Source: a virus
IMG/VR virus record: IMGVR_UViG_3300027770_000027
Span: 163,353 to 227,352 of that record
Length of the DNA stretch: 64,000 bases
Strand: one strand, 5' to 3'
The notes beneath the pieces were generated by a model, which saw only the letters and a program-made list of their open reading frames with translations, was not told where the DNA came from and searched no databases. Position numbers and translations under genes: made by a program. Below, piece by piece: positions 42,432 to 51,718 of the stretch (its first letter is position 1; each line of letters starts with the position of its first letter).

Positions 42432-43073
42432 ATGAAGAATGATTTTAAATACACATCAAACAATAATAGATCACAGGTTTTAGAATTTTTAAAAGAAAAT
42501 AATTTTTCTAGAGTGTTAGATGTTGGATACTCTGCTAATAACTGGTCTTCTGAATATACAACTCATTATATGGATATTAATGAATCAGATCTGTCTAAAA
42601 AATGGTTTGAGGGAGATATTAATGTACCATATATTTGGGAGAACGTACAAAAAGAAGTTGACAAAAATGGTAAATTTGATTTTTGTATATGTACTCATAC
42701 ATTAGAGGATATTATTAATCCTCATTATGTTTGTTGTATGATGGAAAAATATTCAAAGGCAGGGTTTATTGCAACTCCCTCAAAGTATGTTGAAATGTCT
42801 CGCCACGTAGATATGGGATATCCTTATAGAGGGTATATTCATCATCGTTATATTTTTAATAAAGAAAATAATGAGTATGTGGCATATCCAAAATTAAGTT
42901 TTGTGGAACAAGATAATCGATTTGACCGTTTAAGTTCCGATTTACAAGAAAATAACGCAGAAATACAATTTTTTTGGGAGGATAAAATTAATTTAATTAT
43001 AAAAAACAACAATTATATGGGACCCACTGTGGATCATGTCTTGAGGTATTACAACGACCTCTTACAGAACTAA
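42432..43073 (+). CDS. Putative SAM methyltransferase-like protein
   Basis: 213 aa. VLDVGYSANNWSSEYTTHYMDI stands as motif I and II in a weak form (the glycine loop is altered), and FDFCICTHTLEDIINPHYVCCMM is the motif IV region (C-x-H-T-L-E-D). The end HHRYIFNKENN and FVEQDNRFDRL is conserved in predicted polysaccharide-locus methyltransferases. It is the last island gene before gp46, 52 nt ahead of its start. Confidence 0.55.
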   Translation: MKNDFKYTSNNNRSQVLEFLKENNFSRVLDVGYSANNWSSEYTTHYMDINESDLSKKWFEGDINVPYIWENVQKEVDKNGKFDFCICTHTLEDIINPHYVCCMMEKYSKAGFIATPSKYVEMSRHVDMGYPYRGYIHHRYIFNKENNEYVAYPKLSFVEQDNRFDRLSSDLQENNAEIQFFWEDKINLIIKNNNYMGPTVDHVLRYYNDLLQN

Positions 43074-43081
43074 TTTAGATC

Positions 43082-43109
43082 TTGAATTTTTCTAGTTGTT
43101 CTGTATAAT
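43082..43109 (+). promoter_or_regulatory. Sigma70-like promoter of gp46
   Basis: TTGAAT at 43082-43087 and TATAAT at 43104-43109 with a 16-nt spacer, 16 nt before ATG 43126. The -10 lies in a 17-bp palindrome. It would let gp46 be expressed early, independently of the sugar island. Confidence 0.6.
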
Positions 43110-43115
43110 ACAGAA
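43099..43115. promoter_or_regulatory. 17-bp perfect palindrome over the gp46 -10 box
   Basis: TTCTGTAT, one central A, then ATACAGAA: 8-bp arms with no mismatch, covering the TATAAT box. It could be an operator for a dimeric repressor or a small transcript hairpin. Confidence 0.5.
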
Positions 43116-43125
43116 GCCTAGATAT

Positions 43126-44952
43126 ATGAAGTCTGTTGTATTTAAAAGTATCAAAATTCAAAATTTTCTTTCTGTGGGAGAAACTCCTATTGAATTACAA
43201 TTTAACACCGGAATATCTCTCATTACTGGAGAAAACCGAGACAAGGGTGGTCGAAATGGTGTTGGAAAGAGTTCTGTTGTAGAGTCTTTATATTGGTGTC
43301 TTTTTGGATCCACCATGAGAGACATTAAAAGAGAAAAAATCATCCACCAACAAGCAGACAGTTCTTGTGTTGTTAAATTGTTTTTTGATATTGTCTCTCT
43401 TTCAAAGAGAGATTGTTATGAATTGACAAGATCTATTGATCCTAATAAAGTTTCTTTGATTTGTAATGATGTAGACATTACAAGATCTTCAATGCCTAAG
43501 ACAGATGAATTAATTAAAGAGCTTGTCGGGGCTACAGAGGAGGTTTTTCAGAATGCGGTTATCATGTCTGCCAACAATACGTTGCCCTTCATGGCCCAGA
43601 AAAAGGTAGACAAGAGAAAATTTGTAGAAGGAATTCTACATCTAGGGGTTTTTGGAGAAATGCTATTGCAAATACGCCAGGACTACAATGACAATAAAAA
43701 GAAAAGTGAAATTGTAAGCACCAAATTTTTAGACAATCAGAAAAATTTAAATATCTATAAAAAACAATCAGAAAAATTTAAACAAAATCAAGAAACTAAA
43801 ATATCTTCTCTAACATCACGAATCGAAGAAATTAGTGATGTAATTTTAGATTTACAAAAACAAAACAGCAATTCTGCTTCAATACAAGAGTCTAAAGATG
43901 ATTTACAGTTGCAGATTACAAAAAAAGAAGACAAGATAGAAAAACTTTCTAAATTGTCTAATGAATGTATTGCCTCTGGTTTAGAGTTAGCCACTAAAAT
44001 TCAAAATTTAGTATCAGCTATCAAGTTTAATACACAAGAAAGAAACAAACTCCAACAAACAACTAAGACTTGTCCGGTGTGTAATCAGGACATTGCTAGT
44101 GTGGATGAACACCATATTCATAATTTGATAACAGAACTACAATCTAATATTCAAATTGATGAAAAATTGTTAGCATTTGCTCGTTCAGAAAAGAAAACCC
44201 AGGAAGAAAGTTGCAAGCGTATCGATGAAGCTCATAATATGTTACTTGGAGAGATACGATTGCATGAAAAAGAATTAAATTCTTTGGGATTAATAGCACA
44301 ACAGATAACCCAGCAAGAGATTAGGGCTAAAGAACTTAAAAATCAAATTGAAGAAATTGAAAAAGAAGATGATCAATTTGTATCTCTAATACAAACAACA
44401 GAGGAGTCTATTAAATCTTTGGAAATTGATGTAGAAGATATTCAAAAACAACTTTCAATTTTAGAAACCGCCAAATACATAGTATCTGAAGAAGGTGTTA
44501 AGACTTATATAGTCAAGAAGATGCTAAGTGTACTTAATAACCGTCTTAATTTTTATCTACAAGCCTTAGAAGCTCCTTGTCAATGTGAGTTTAATGAAAT
44601 GTTCGAGGAAACCATTCACAACGACCACGGAAAGGAATGTTCTTACTTCAATTTTAGCGGTGGAGAGAGAAAGCGTATCGACTTAGCCATTCTTTTTATG
44701 TTTCAAGATCTATTGCGCATGCAAACCGGCACTTCCTTTTCGATTAGCATGTATGATGAGCTGTTTGACTCTGCTTTGGATGAAAAGGGCGTCGAGAAAA
44801 TCTTAGACATCCTCAAGGAAAGGGTTGAAAAGTATAAAGAAAACATTTATATTATATCTCACAACAAGGCAGCTATCAAATCCGGAATTGATCGTGTAAT
44901 TCTTTTAGAAAAACATAACGGCAAAACCAGATACGCAGAACAACTTAATTAA
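43126..44952 (+). CDS. 46: Recombination nuclease ATPase subunit gp46 (Rad50/SbcC-like)
   Basis: 608 aa (T4: 560). FKSIKIQNFLSVGETPIEL at the start and GGRNGVGKSSVVESLYWCLFG (Walker A) near residue 40; long coiled coils (residues about 190-460) with the zinc hook CPVCNQDI at the middle; then SYFNFSGGERKRIDLAI (ABC signature) and ISMYDELFDSALDEKG (Walker B) and IYIISHNKAAI. ATG 43126 begins the recognisable domain and follows the promoter; the upstream ten residues of the longer frame are rejected. With gp47 it resects DNA ends. Confidence 0.93.
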   Translation: MKSVVFKSIKIQNFLSVGETPIELQFNTGISLITGENRDKGGRNGVGKSSVVESLYWCLFGSTMRDIKREKIIHQQADSSCVVKLFFDIVSLSKRDCYELTRSIDPNKVSLICNDVDITRSSMPKTDELIKELVGATEEVFQNAVIMSANNTLPFMAQKKVDKRKFVEGILHLGVFGEMLLQIRQDYNDNKKKSEIVSTKFLDNQKNLNIYKKQSEKFKQNQETKISSLTSRIEEISDVILDLQKQNSNSASIQESKDDLQLQITKKEDKIEKLSKLSNECIASGLELATKIQNLVSAIKFNTQERNKLQQTTKTCPVCNQDIASVDEHHIHNLITELQSNIQIDEKLLAFARSEKKTQEESCKRIDEAHNMLLGEIRLHEKELNSLGLIAQQITQQEIRAKELKNQIEEIEKEDDQFVSLIQTTEESIKSLEIDVEDIQKQLSILETAKYIVSEEGVKTYIVKKMLSVLNNRLNFYLQALEAPCQCEFNEMFEETIHNDHGKECSYFNFSGGERKRIDLAILFMFQDLLRMQTGTSFSISMYDELFDSALDEKGVEKILDILKERVEKYKENIYIISHNKAAIKSGIDRVILLEKHNGKTRYAEQLN

Positions 44953-44958
44953 ACATAT

Positions 44959-45711
44959 ATGTCAGAAGAAAATTATCTATTAATCAGTGATGACGGTCCT
45001 GGATTTCATACTATTGAAGGAGAAGGAGAACTTATTGGAAGACCAAGTGTCTTTATGCGTCTCTTTGGATGCAATTTGACATGTAAAGGTTGGGCTACTC
45101 CAGATTCTCCTTGGGGATGTGATTCCTTTATCTCTTGGTCTAAGAAAAATAAATATACATTTGAACAAATGTTCAATTTTTATGAAGAAAATGGACTAGC
45201 AGAAAAGTTAATGCGCGGAGATATTTGGAAAATTACAGGAGGAGAACCAATGCTACGCCAAGAACCTCTTTTAAATTTTGTAAGAGCATTTGTTGAGCGT
45301 TTTAATTTTTTACCCACTATAGATTTTGAGACCAACGGAACCATCAAGCCAAATGATTTATGGGTAAATGAATTCCAAGCAACCTTTACAGTGTCTCCTA
45401 AAATGTCCAACAATGGAGATCCTGTAGAAAAGAGATTTAAACCAGAAGTATTAGATTGGCACTGTGTTAATGATTCTTGTTTTAAGTTTGTTATAGGGTC
45501 AGAACAAGATTTGGAAGAATTGAAGGATGTTTATCTGTCTAGTACAGAATTTGCTATTCATTCTAGTCGAGTTTGGCTGATGGTGTGTGCAGGATCTCGT
45601 CAAGAACATATTGAACGGGCGGGTTCTGTTGCAGAATATGCTAAAAAATTAGGATTAAATTTTTCACCGCGCTTGCAACTTGTAATTTGGGATAAAGCTC
45701 TTAAAGTTTAA
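44959..45711 (+). CDS. queE: 7-carboxy-7-deazaguanine synthase QueE, variant cysteine motif
   Basis: 250 aa. GPGFHTIEGEGELIGRPSVFMRL is the substrate-side start, KITGGEPMLRQ the GGEP SAM motif, TIDFETNGTI and FTVSPKMSNNGDP the distal motifs, and LQLVIWD the end. The iron-sulfur ligands read CNLTCKGW then WGCDSF, a CX3CX11C spacing rather than the usual CX3CX2C. It forms CDG from CPH4, the third step to preQ0. It starts 6 nt after gp46 and is followed by a glycosyltransferase and gp43. Confidence 0.9.
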   Translation: MSEENYLLISDDGPGFHTIEGEGELIGRPSVFMRLFGCNLTCKGWATPDSPWGCDSFISWSKKNKYTFEQMFNFYEENGLAEKLMRGDIWKITGGEPMLRQEPLLNFVRAFVERFNFLPTIDFETNGTIKPNDLWVNEFQATFTVSPKMSNNGDPVEKRFKPEVLDWHCVNDSCFKFVIGSEQDLEELKDVYLSSTEFAIHSSRVWLMVCAGSRQEHIERAGSVAEYAKKLGLNFSPRLQLVIWDKALKV

Positions 45712-45746
45712 GTGCCTTTTCTGTTTATTTTCCTACTTATAATCAA

Positions 45747-47048
45747 ATGGCCTTAAAGATTAAAACCCAAAACAATGATGATCATGTAGTATACTCTTAC
45801 AACACAGTTCCTACACGTCTTCCAAATCTTCCAGCTGGCATTTATCAAAACTTTTTGCCTGTACATTTTTACATTGCAGTACAACCAATTAGAATACCGA
45901 AGCCAAAAGCAGTTGAAATGCCTGAAGTAGGACTACCAAGGGCTATTAATTACTATGCTGATTACGGTGGTTGTGGATTCTGGCGAATGATTTGGCCAGA
46001 AGTGTCGTTAAATGCTTATGCTCGAGCCACCATCAGTGGGTTAACGAGTATGGTCTTAGATATGCGCTTTTACCAAGGCATAAAGGCTATCAGATTTCAA
46101 AGACAAGCTACTCCAATGCAAAATGTTTTCATCAAGGAATTGAGAAAACATCAAAAAGAAATGGGATTCCGTTTAATTTATGAGGTTGATGATATTGTTT
46201 TTAGAAATGACATCCCCGATTACAATAGATGCAAAGAAGCATTTGCCACGAAAGAGACAGAAGACACAATTTTAGATATTATGGGTTCAATGGATGAAAT
46301 TACGGTTACTTGTAATTTCATGAAAGAATATTATATAAACAAAACCGGAAATAAAAAGGTCACAGTTATTCCTAACTATGCTCCAAAGTCCTGGCTTTCA
46401 CGCTTATATGATCCAGAAAGAATTGCAAAGTCTTATGAACAATACAAAAGACGTCCTCGAGTTATGTATGCCGGCTCTGGAACTCATGTAGATGTTATCA
46501 ATAGGACCGGGATGAAGGACGATTTTGAGCATGTCATTGAGGAAATTATTAAGGCTCGTAAGAAATTTAAGTTTGTATGGAAGGGTACCTTTCCAATTGC
46601 ATTAAAACCGTTTATTGATAATGGAGATATGGAGTTTGTGCAATGGTCTCCACTGTTTGATCATCCTAAGAGCATGTTTGACACCAATTGTAATGTATGT
46701 TTTGCTTCTTTGCAGGATAATATTTTCAATAGATCCAAGAGTAATATTAAAATCATTGAAGCTGGTGGCTTGGGGATGCCTGGAGCCTTCCAAGATATGT
46801 GTACCTATGAGGATGCGGAGGTAAAATTTAAGTCCGGTGCAGATTTAATCAACCAATTGGAGTATATTACAAGTGATGTTGATAGATATATGCAATTATC
46901 TGCTAATATTAACAAGTTTACTAACGGATTGTGGCTAGAAGATCATCTAGATCAGTATGAAGCCGTGTATTTCACGGAGTTTGGATCAAAAGAACGAAAT
47001 TTAAAAAGTCCAAGCTTGATTTCCTTGAATAAAGATCAGAAAATATAG
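45747..47048 (+). CDS. GT4-like glycosyltransferase beside the polymerase gene
   Basis: 433 aa. An N-terminal half (INYYADYGGCGFWRMIWPE, KAIRFQRQATPMQNVFIKEL, IYEVDDIVFRNDIPDYN, EITVTCNFMKEYYINKTGN, VTVIPNYAPKSW) and a donor domain (RPRVMYAGSGTHVD, KFVWKGTFPIALKPF, FVQWSPLFDHP, SKSNIKIIEAGGLGMPGAF) give a full GT-B fold. It lies between queE and gp43, 2 nt before the latter, away from the main sugar island. A DNA-modifying role is possible from position; a virion or host glycan target is equally open. Confidence 0.7.
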   Translation: MALKIKTQNNDDHVVYSYNTVPTRLPNLPAGIYQNFLPVHFYIAVQPIRIPKPKAVEMPEVGLPRAINYYADYGGCGFWRMIWPEVSLNAYARATISGLTSMVLDMRFYQGIKAIRFQRQATPMQNVFIKELRKHQKEMGFRLIYEVDDIVFRNDIPDYNRCKEAFATKETEDTILDIMGSMDEITVTCNFMKEYYINKTGNKKVTVIPNYAPKSWLSRLYDPERIAKSYEQYKRRPRVMYAGSGTHVDVINRTGMKDDFEHVIEEIIKARKKFKFVWKGTFPIALKPFIDNGDMEFVQWSPLFDHPKSMFDTNCNVCFASLQDNIFNRSKSNIKIIEAGGLGMPGAFQDMCTYEDAEVKFKSGADLINQLEYITSDVDRYMQLSANINKFTNGLWLEDHLDQYEAVYFTEFGSKERNLKSPSLISLNKDQKI

Positions 47049-47049
47049 C

Positions 47050-49620
47050 ATGTATCGAAATGTTTTTTATGATTCTGGCAAGCAATGCATTCATCTATGG
47101 ACCTGGAATGAACAAGGCAAGCGAGTTAAAATTGAATCAAGTTACGAACCATATCTTTTTGTGGAGTCTAACAGTGGTGAGGACGCTATCTCTATTTTCA
47201 ACACTCCTCTAAAGCGTGTTAAATTTAAGAATCAATTCGAAAGAAACAAGTTTGTCAATGAAACTCCGATTAAAAGAATATTCCACAACCTAAGTTGTGA
47301 GCAAGATTTTCTTTTAAATACTTTTAAGGACAATTTACACAAGCCAGAAGCCCTTTCAAATCCTTTAAAAATCTTTTTTCTGGATATTGAAACATATTCT
47401 CCTGGTGAATTTCCAGATCCTCATAACCCAAAAGACCCCATCAATCTAATCACCCTCTGTGATTCTTTGTCGGGACATTATTATTCATGGGGATTGAAGC
47501 CTTACAAGAGTAAGGATAAGGATGTCACATACTTTTATTGCAAAAAAGAGTCAGAACTGCTGATGGGATTTTTAAATTTTTGGAGTAAGGACCATCCAGA
47601 CATGTTGGTTACCTGGAATGGTGAAGGCTTTGATGTTCCCTACATCATGAATCGTCTGGGTAATCTTTTAGGAGAAGAGGAAACCAGTAGGATGTCTCCG
47701 GTAAATTCTATTTATTACCGGGAAAATGTCGCCATGAATAAATTTGGCAAGATGATTAACCGGTGGTATATTCGAGGAGTTAGTAATATTGACTACATGG
47801 AAGTCTATAAAACCTTTTCCCGGGGTGACCGAGAATCATACTCTTTAAATTTCATCGGGGAACTGGAATTGAATGAGGGGAAGACAGACGTTGGTGGACA
47901 GAATTTAGCAGAACTGTCAGAGCAAGACTGGGAACTTTTTGTAGACTATAACATTCAGGATGTCAAGTTGTTGGTCAAGTTGGACGAAAAACTTAAATTT
48001 ATCAAATTGATCAGAGCGCTATCCTACAAAGGATTTATTCCGTTTGAACAATCTCTCGGCAAAGTTTCTATGATCACAGGAGCAGTTGCTCACCAGGCAA
48101 TGCTTCAAAATTATAGAATTCCTACTTTTAAAAATGATGGCATCCGTGATGAATATGTTGGTGGGTATGTACACGAACCAGAAAGAGGATTGAGCAATGC
48201 TGTAGTAAGTTATGATGCCAATAGTTTGTATCCTAATACAATTATTACCCTCAACATTTCACCAGAAACAAAAATTGGTCGCATATTAGAAGTTGTTGAA
48301 GGGGAATATACCATTAAATTAACTAATGAACGTTTAGTAACACTTCCTAAAGAAAAGTTTGATAGGCTAGTACATAAAGAAGAACTTTCAATTTCACGGT
48401 ATAATGTACTTTACACTCAAAAATTTAAAGGAGTAGTTCCTAATCTAATTGATCGCATCTATAAAGAGCGTGTAGAAACCAAAGCTAGAGTGTCAGAATT
48501 GGTAGACATCGCACAAGACACAGAAGATCTAGAAAAGAAGGAAATTTTAGAAGCGGAAATTCATAACTTAGACACTATTCAAAATGTATTAAAATTAATC
48601 CTTAATAGTATCTACGGAGTATTTGCTCAAAAATATTCTCCGCTATTTGATATTGACCATTCTGCCAGTATTACCTTAACTGGACAAGCAGTTGCAAAGC
48701 AAGCCTCAGAGATTGCATATCAATATTCACAACTTAAGGGGTTTAAGGGTGATAAGAAAGAAGTATACATTTATGGTGATACAGATTCTTGTTATTTTAG
48801 TATTGCTCCGGTTTTAAAAGAGTTGGGAGCGTCTTTACTTAAAGATGGAAAACTCACAAAGGAAGCTCGACTTGTTCTTAAGGAAATTGATGGTTATTTG
48901 AATACTTCAATCATCACGTGGGCCAGAGAAGAATTTAAATCTACAGATCCACGTTTCGTGTTTAAACAAGAAGCCATTTGTGACGTAGCTTTCTTTCAAG
49001 AAAAAAAGAGATATATTCTCCATGTTATAGAACAAGAGGGGAAGACTCCTAAGAAACCCTTCAAATATGTAGGAGTAGAAGTTGCTCGCTCTACAATTTC
49101 AAAGCCGGTTAAAAGTCTTATCATGCAGGTTATTGAAAGTGCTATGCTGGTACAGGATAAGAAGAAAGCTGATGAAGTATTTCGTCGAGCTTATGAGGAA
49201 TTTTGTAATTTTAAAATTGAAGATGCTTCTATTCGTAGCAAAATTTCAGATTATGAAAAGTATGAAGCAAGGATAGGAGATTTGGGTCAAACGGGTAAAG
49301 GTACCCCTATTGGTCCTAAGGCAGGTATCAGCTACAATAACCTATTAAAGAAGCTAAAACTAGAAGGCAAATATGAACCCATTGGAAGTGGGCGTAAAAT
49401 CAAATATTTTTATGCAGCACGCAACAATTACAATTACAAAGTCATGGGATTCAATGATACATATCCTCCAGAATTGAAAGAAATTGTGGGATTAAATTAT
49501 CAATTGATGTTTGAAAAAATATTAGCACCTCCTATTCAACGGTTTTATGATGGAGTTGGTTGGAGGCTTCCCACTCCAGGAAGAGAAGTTCAAACAGATT
49601 TGTTTGATTTGTTTGAATAA
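47050..49620 (+). CDS. 43: Replicative DNA polymerase gp43 (family B)
   Basis: 856 aa (T4: 898). The exonuclease domain has FFLDIETYSPGEFPDPHNP (ExoI), VTWNGEGFDVPYIMNRL (ExoII) and DYNIQDVKLLVKLDEKL (ExoIII). Polymerase motifs are VSYDANSLYPNTIITLNISP (A), LKLILNSIYGVFAQKYSP (B) and VYIYGDTDSCYFSI (C). All catalytic acids are present. The C-terminus TDLFDLFE fits a clamp-binding tail. In this phage the enzyme may have to copy 7-deazaguanine-containing template. Confidence 0.95.
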   Translation: MYRNVFYDSGKQCIHLWTWNEQGKRVKIESSYEPYLFVESNSGEDAISIFNTPLKRVKFKNQFERNKFVNETPIKRIFHNLSCEQDFLLNTFKDNLHKPEALSNPLKIFFLDIETYSPGEFPDPHNPKDPINLITLCDSLSGHYYSWGLKPYKSKDKDVTYFYCKKESELLMGFLNFWSKDHPDMLVTWNGEGFDVPYIMNRLGNLLGEEETSRMSPVNSIYYRENVAMNKFGKMINRWYIRGVSNIDYMEVYKTFSRGDRESYSLNFIGELELNEGKTDVGGQNLAELSEQDWELFVDYNIQDVKLLVKLDEKLKFIKLIRALSYKGFIPFEQSLGKVSMITGAVAHQAMLQNYRIPTFKNDGIRDEYVGGYVHEPERGLSNAVVSYDANSLYPNTIITLNISPETKIGRILEVVEGEYTIKLTNERLVTLPKEKFDRLVHKEELSISRYNVLYTQKFKGVVPNLIDRIYKERVETKARVSELVDIAQDTEDLEKKEILEAEIHNLDTIQNVLKLILNSIYGVFAQKYSPLFDIDHSASITLTGQAVAKQASEIAYQYSQLKGFKGDKKEVYIYGDTDSCYFSIAPVLKELGASLLKDGKLTKEARLVLKEIDGYLNTSIITWAREEFKSTDPRFVFKQEAICDVAFFQEKKRYILHVIEQEGKTPKKPFKYVGVEVARSTISKPVKSLIMQVIESAMLVQDKKKADEVFRRAYEEFCNFKIEDASIRSKISDYEKYEARIGDLGQTGKGTPIGPKAGISYNNLLKKLKLEGKYEPIGSGRKIKYFYAARNNYNYKVMGFNDTYPPELKEIVGLNYQLMFEKILAPPIQRFYDGVGWRLPTPGREVQTDLFDLFE

Positions 49621-49637
49621 CCTCTTATTATAGTTAT

Positions 49638-50495
49638 ATGTTCAAGAAAGCATTAATAGCTCACGAAGCTCCTAGAGCAGCAATGGATAGAGTACAAGAA
49701 ATTACCGACTATGATTATTGTTTGGTACATCTCTTAGAGGAAGACCCCACTTATTTAAAATTTTTTAAAGAAGCTAAAGATAAAGGTAGATCCATCATCA
49801 TGGATTGTAGTCTGTTTGAATTGGGTCATGCATTTGATCCGGAAAAATATTATAAATGGCTTTTAGAAATACAACCAAATGAATACATAATTCCAGACGT
49901 GTGGCAAGAGTGTGAATCTAATTTGAAATCTTACAAAGAATTTACTTCAAAATTTGATCTCTCCAAATTAACTGGGAAACGCATAGGTGTATTACAGGGA
50001 AGGTCTTATGAAGACTTTAAACGAGCATATCTTTTCATGAAAACAGAGGCAGATAAGATTGCTATAAGTTTTGGATATGATTATTACTGGGAAAATTTTT
50101 CAACCAGTTGGCAAATTTCAGGACTTTGGATCGGTCAAAATTTACGTAATGTTGCAGACTTCGAAAAGATGGTAGCTAAGCCAACATCATATGCTCACGG
50201 AAGAACCCATTTAATTGAAAGTTTGTTTGAAGATGAAATCTGGGATACTACAAAGCCTCATCATTTATTGGGATGTGGAATTCCTATAGAATTTGCAAAT
50301 CTAGACCCATCAATTGAAAGTATTGATACCTCTCATCCTGTAATGTGTGGATTTTATGAAAAATCCTACGAAGAACCCACAACCATGTGGAGTAAAATTC
50401 ACGAAAAAATGGTTGATGTATATGATAAAGATATTTCAGACTCACAGTGGAACTTAATCAAATCTAACATAACACAATTTAAAAATCTTGTATGA
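49638..50495 (+). CDS. dpdA: DpdA-like DNA 7-deazaguanine transglycosylase
   Basis: 285 aa. The fold pattern of tRNA-guanine transglycosylases is visible: IMDCSLFELGHAFD in place of the DSGGFQ segment, YIIPDVWQEC, RIGVLQGRSYEDFK (the P-V-V-Q-G region), KIAISFGYDYYW, and HHLLGCGIPIEFANLD followed by IESIDTSHPVMCGF, where the Asp of IDTSHP is the likely nucleophile. DpdA enzymes exchange G for preQ0 in DNA. The gene sits between the polymerase and thyX. Full-length tRNA enzymes are longer and have a zinc site, which is absent here, as in phage DpdA. Confidence 0.72.
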   Translation: MFKKALIAHEAPRAAMDRVQEITDYDYCLVHLLEEDPTYLKFFKEAKDKGRSIIMDCSLFELGHAFDPEKYYKWLLEIQPNEYIIPDVWQECESNLKSYKEFTSKFDLSKLTGKRIGVLQGRSYEDFKRAYLFMKTEADKIAISFGYDYYWENFSTSWQISGLWIGQNLRNVADFEKMVAKPTSYAHGRTHLIESLFEDEIWDTTKPHHLLGCGIPIEFANLDPSIESIDTSHPVMCGFYEKSYEEPTTMWSKIHEKMVDVYDKDISDSQWNLIKSNITQFKNLV

Positions 50496-51304
50496 AAATA
50501 AGCGTTAAATCAATTACCCAACCATTAGTCAGGACAGAAGATGATGTACGATTTCTGACACCTGAGGAATTTATCGTATATACTGCCAGGGTATCAAATC
50601 CGTCAAATCAATTAAACACATTATCAGCTTCTAAATTAATAAAATATTGTATCAATCATGAACACTGGTCTGTGTTTGAACAGGCAGACATGACCCTAGA
50701 AATTGTAACTAGCAGAGACATATCGGCTCAAATTATTCGTCATAAAAGTTTTTCTTTTCAAGAGTTTAGTCAGCGATACAGTGCTGTAACTAACCTAGAA
50801 TCTTTTGATATTAGAAAACAAGCAGAAAAAAATCGTCAATCTAGTGAAGAAATTTTAGATTTGCCAGAAGAAGACATACAGAAAATTACCACTTATTTGC
50901 AAGCTGGTATGGATTTGTATGATTATCTCTTAAAGAAGGGAGCTGCTAGAGAAAGCGCGCGAAAAATTCTTCCTCTTTGTGCACAGACCACTTTATATAT
51001 GAAAGGATCTATAAGATCTTGGATTCATTATATTATGTTGAGGTCTAAAAAAGAAACTCAACTAGAACATCGAGAAATTGCTATAACAGCTGGAAAAATT
51101 TTACAAAAAACATTTCCAGCTGTGTTTGAAGCTTTGGAAGAAATTAAAACAGAGGCAGAAGAATTTGAAAAGTGGAAAGCAAATCCACATTATCAGTGTA
51201 ATGAACACCCCCAGACTTCCCCTTCAAGAGAAGGATTAAAAATTGCGCCAACTCAAGAAGAGATTCGCAAAACTCTGGTTGACAATGGCACATACATACT
51301 TTAA
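50492..51304 (+). CDS. thyX: Flavin-dependent thymidylate synthase ThyX
   Basis: 270 aa. The ThyX signature RHKSFSFQEFSQRY (RHRx7S type) is near residue 79, preceded by HEHWSVFEQADMTLEI, and followed by ARESARKILPLCAQTTLYM and IRSWIHYIMLRSKKETQLEHREIA. It makes dTMP from dUMP with FAD, where T4 uses an unrelated ThyA-type enzyme. It overlaps dpdA by 4 nt, so both are likely expressed as nucleotide and base-supply functions. Confidence 0.92.
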   Translation: MKISVKSITQPLVRTEDDVRFLTPEEFIVYTARVSNPSNQLNTLSASKLIKYCINHEHWSVFEQADMTLEIVTSRDISAQIIRHKSFSFQEFSQRYSAVTNLESFDIRKQAEKNRQSSEEILDLPEEDIQKITTYLQAGMDLYDYLLKKGAARESARKILPLCAQTTLYMKGSIRSWIHYIMLRSKKETQLEHREIAITAGKILQKTFPAVFEALEEIKTEAEEFEKWKANPHYQCNEHPQTSPSREGLKIAPTQEEIRKTLVDNGTYIL

Positions 51305-51314
51305 TATTAACATC

Positions 51315-51710
51315 ATGAGTAATGAAAACACACCACAAACAAACGTAGTTGTCTTTTTAGACATCGTTGGCAGAACCATCCTAGCTGAACAGGTAACCAA
51401 GACTGCTACTGAACTAACTGTTAAGAATCCAGTCATCTTTAATGTTGTTCCTGCAGACAACGGTCGTATGACTGTACAATTGTTTCCGGTATTCTTCAAG
51501 GAATTCCTTGCAGACAAGTCTGAAGACACAGTCTTTACTTGGAAGACTGATCAAATTACTGAATCCAATATTACAGCTTTGGATTTCCGACTATTGGGAC
51601 AATATTCTCAAATGTTTAATCCAGCAAATGTATTTGTTCCAGCAAATGAAGCAGGTGCAGTTAATCAACAGCCAGCCAACGCACAGGTTGTTAATTTATT
51701 TGACGAATAA
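51315..51710 (+). CDS. Conserved hypothetical protein, Sm-like beta fold possible
   Basis: 131 aa from ATG 51315; the longer frame from 51243 overlaps thyX and is rejected. NVVVFLDIVGRTILAEQVTKTATELTVKNPVIFNVVP is a run of beta strands as in small SH3/Sm barrels, followed by MTVQLFPVFFKEFLAD and a Gln/Asn/Pro-rich tail. It precedes uvsX by 8 nt. The function is unknown; its position suggests the recombination or replication group. Confidence 0.55.
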   Translation: MSNENTPQTNVVVFLDIVGRTILAEQVTKTATELTVKNPVIFNVVPADNGRMTVQLFPVFFKEFLADKSEDTVFTWKTDQITESNITALDFRLLGQYSQMFNPANVFVPANEAGAVNQQPANAQVVNLFDE

Positions 51711-51718
51711 AAAATAAT

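Noticed and set aside
43099-43115. Palindrome read as a LexA box
   Set aside because: The CTG and CAG ends are 7 nt apart, while the standard LexA box needs 10.
43096-43125. An upstream start for gp46 adding ten residues
   Set aside because: The added residues lie in the promoter palindrome region and are not part of the SbcC fold; ATG 43126 fits the domain start.
51243-51314. Longer N-terminus for the 131-aa gene before uvsX
   Set aside because: It overlaps the thyX end in another frame and adds non-conserved basic residues.
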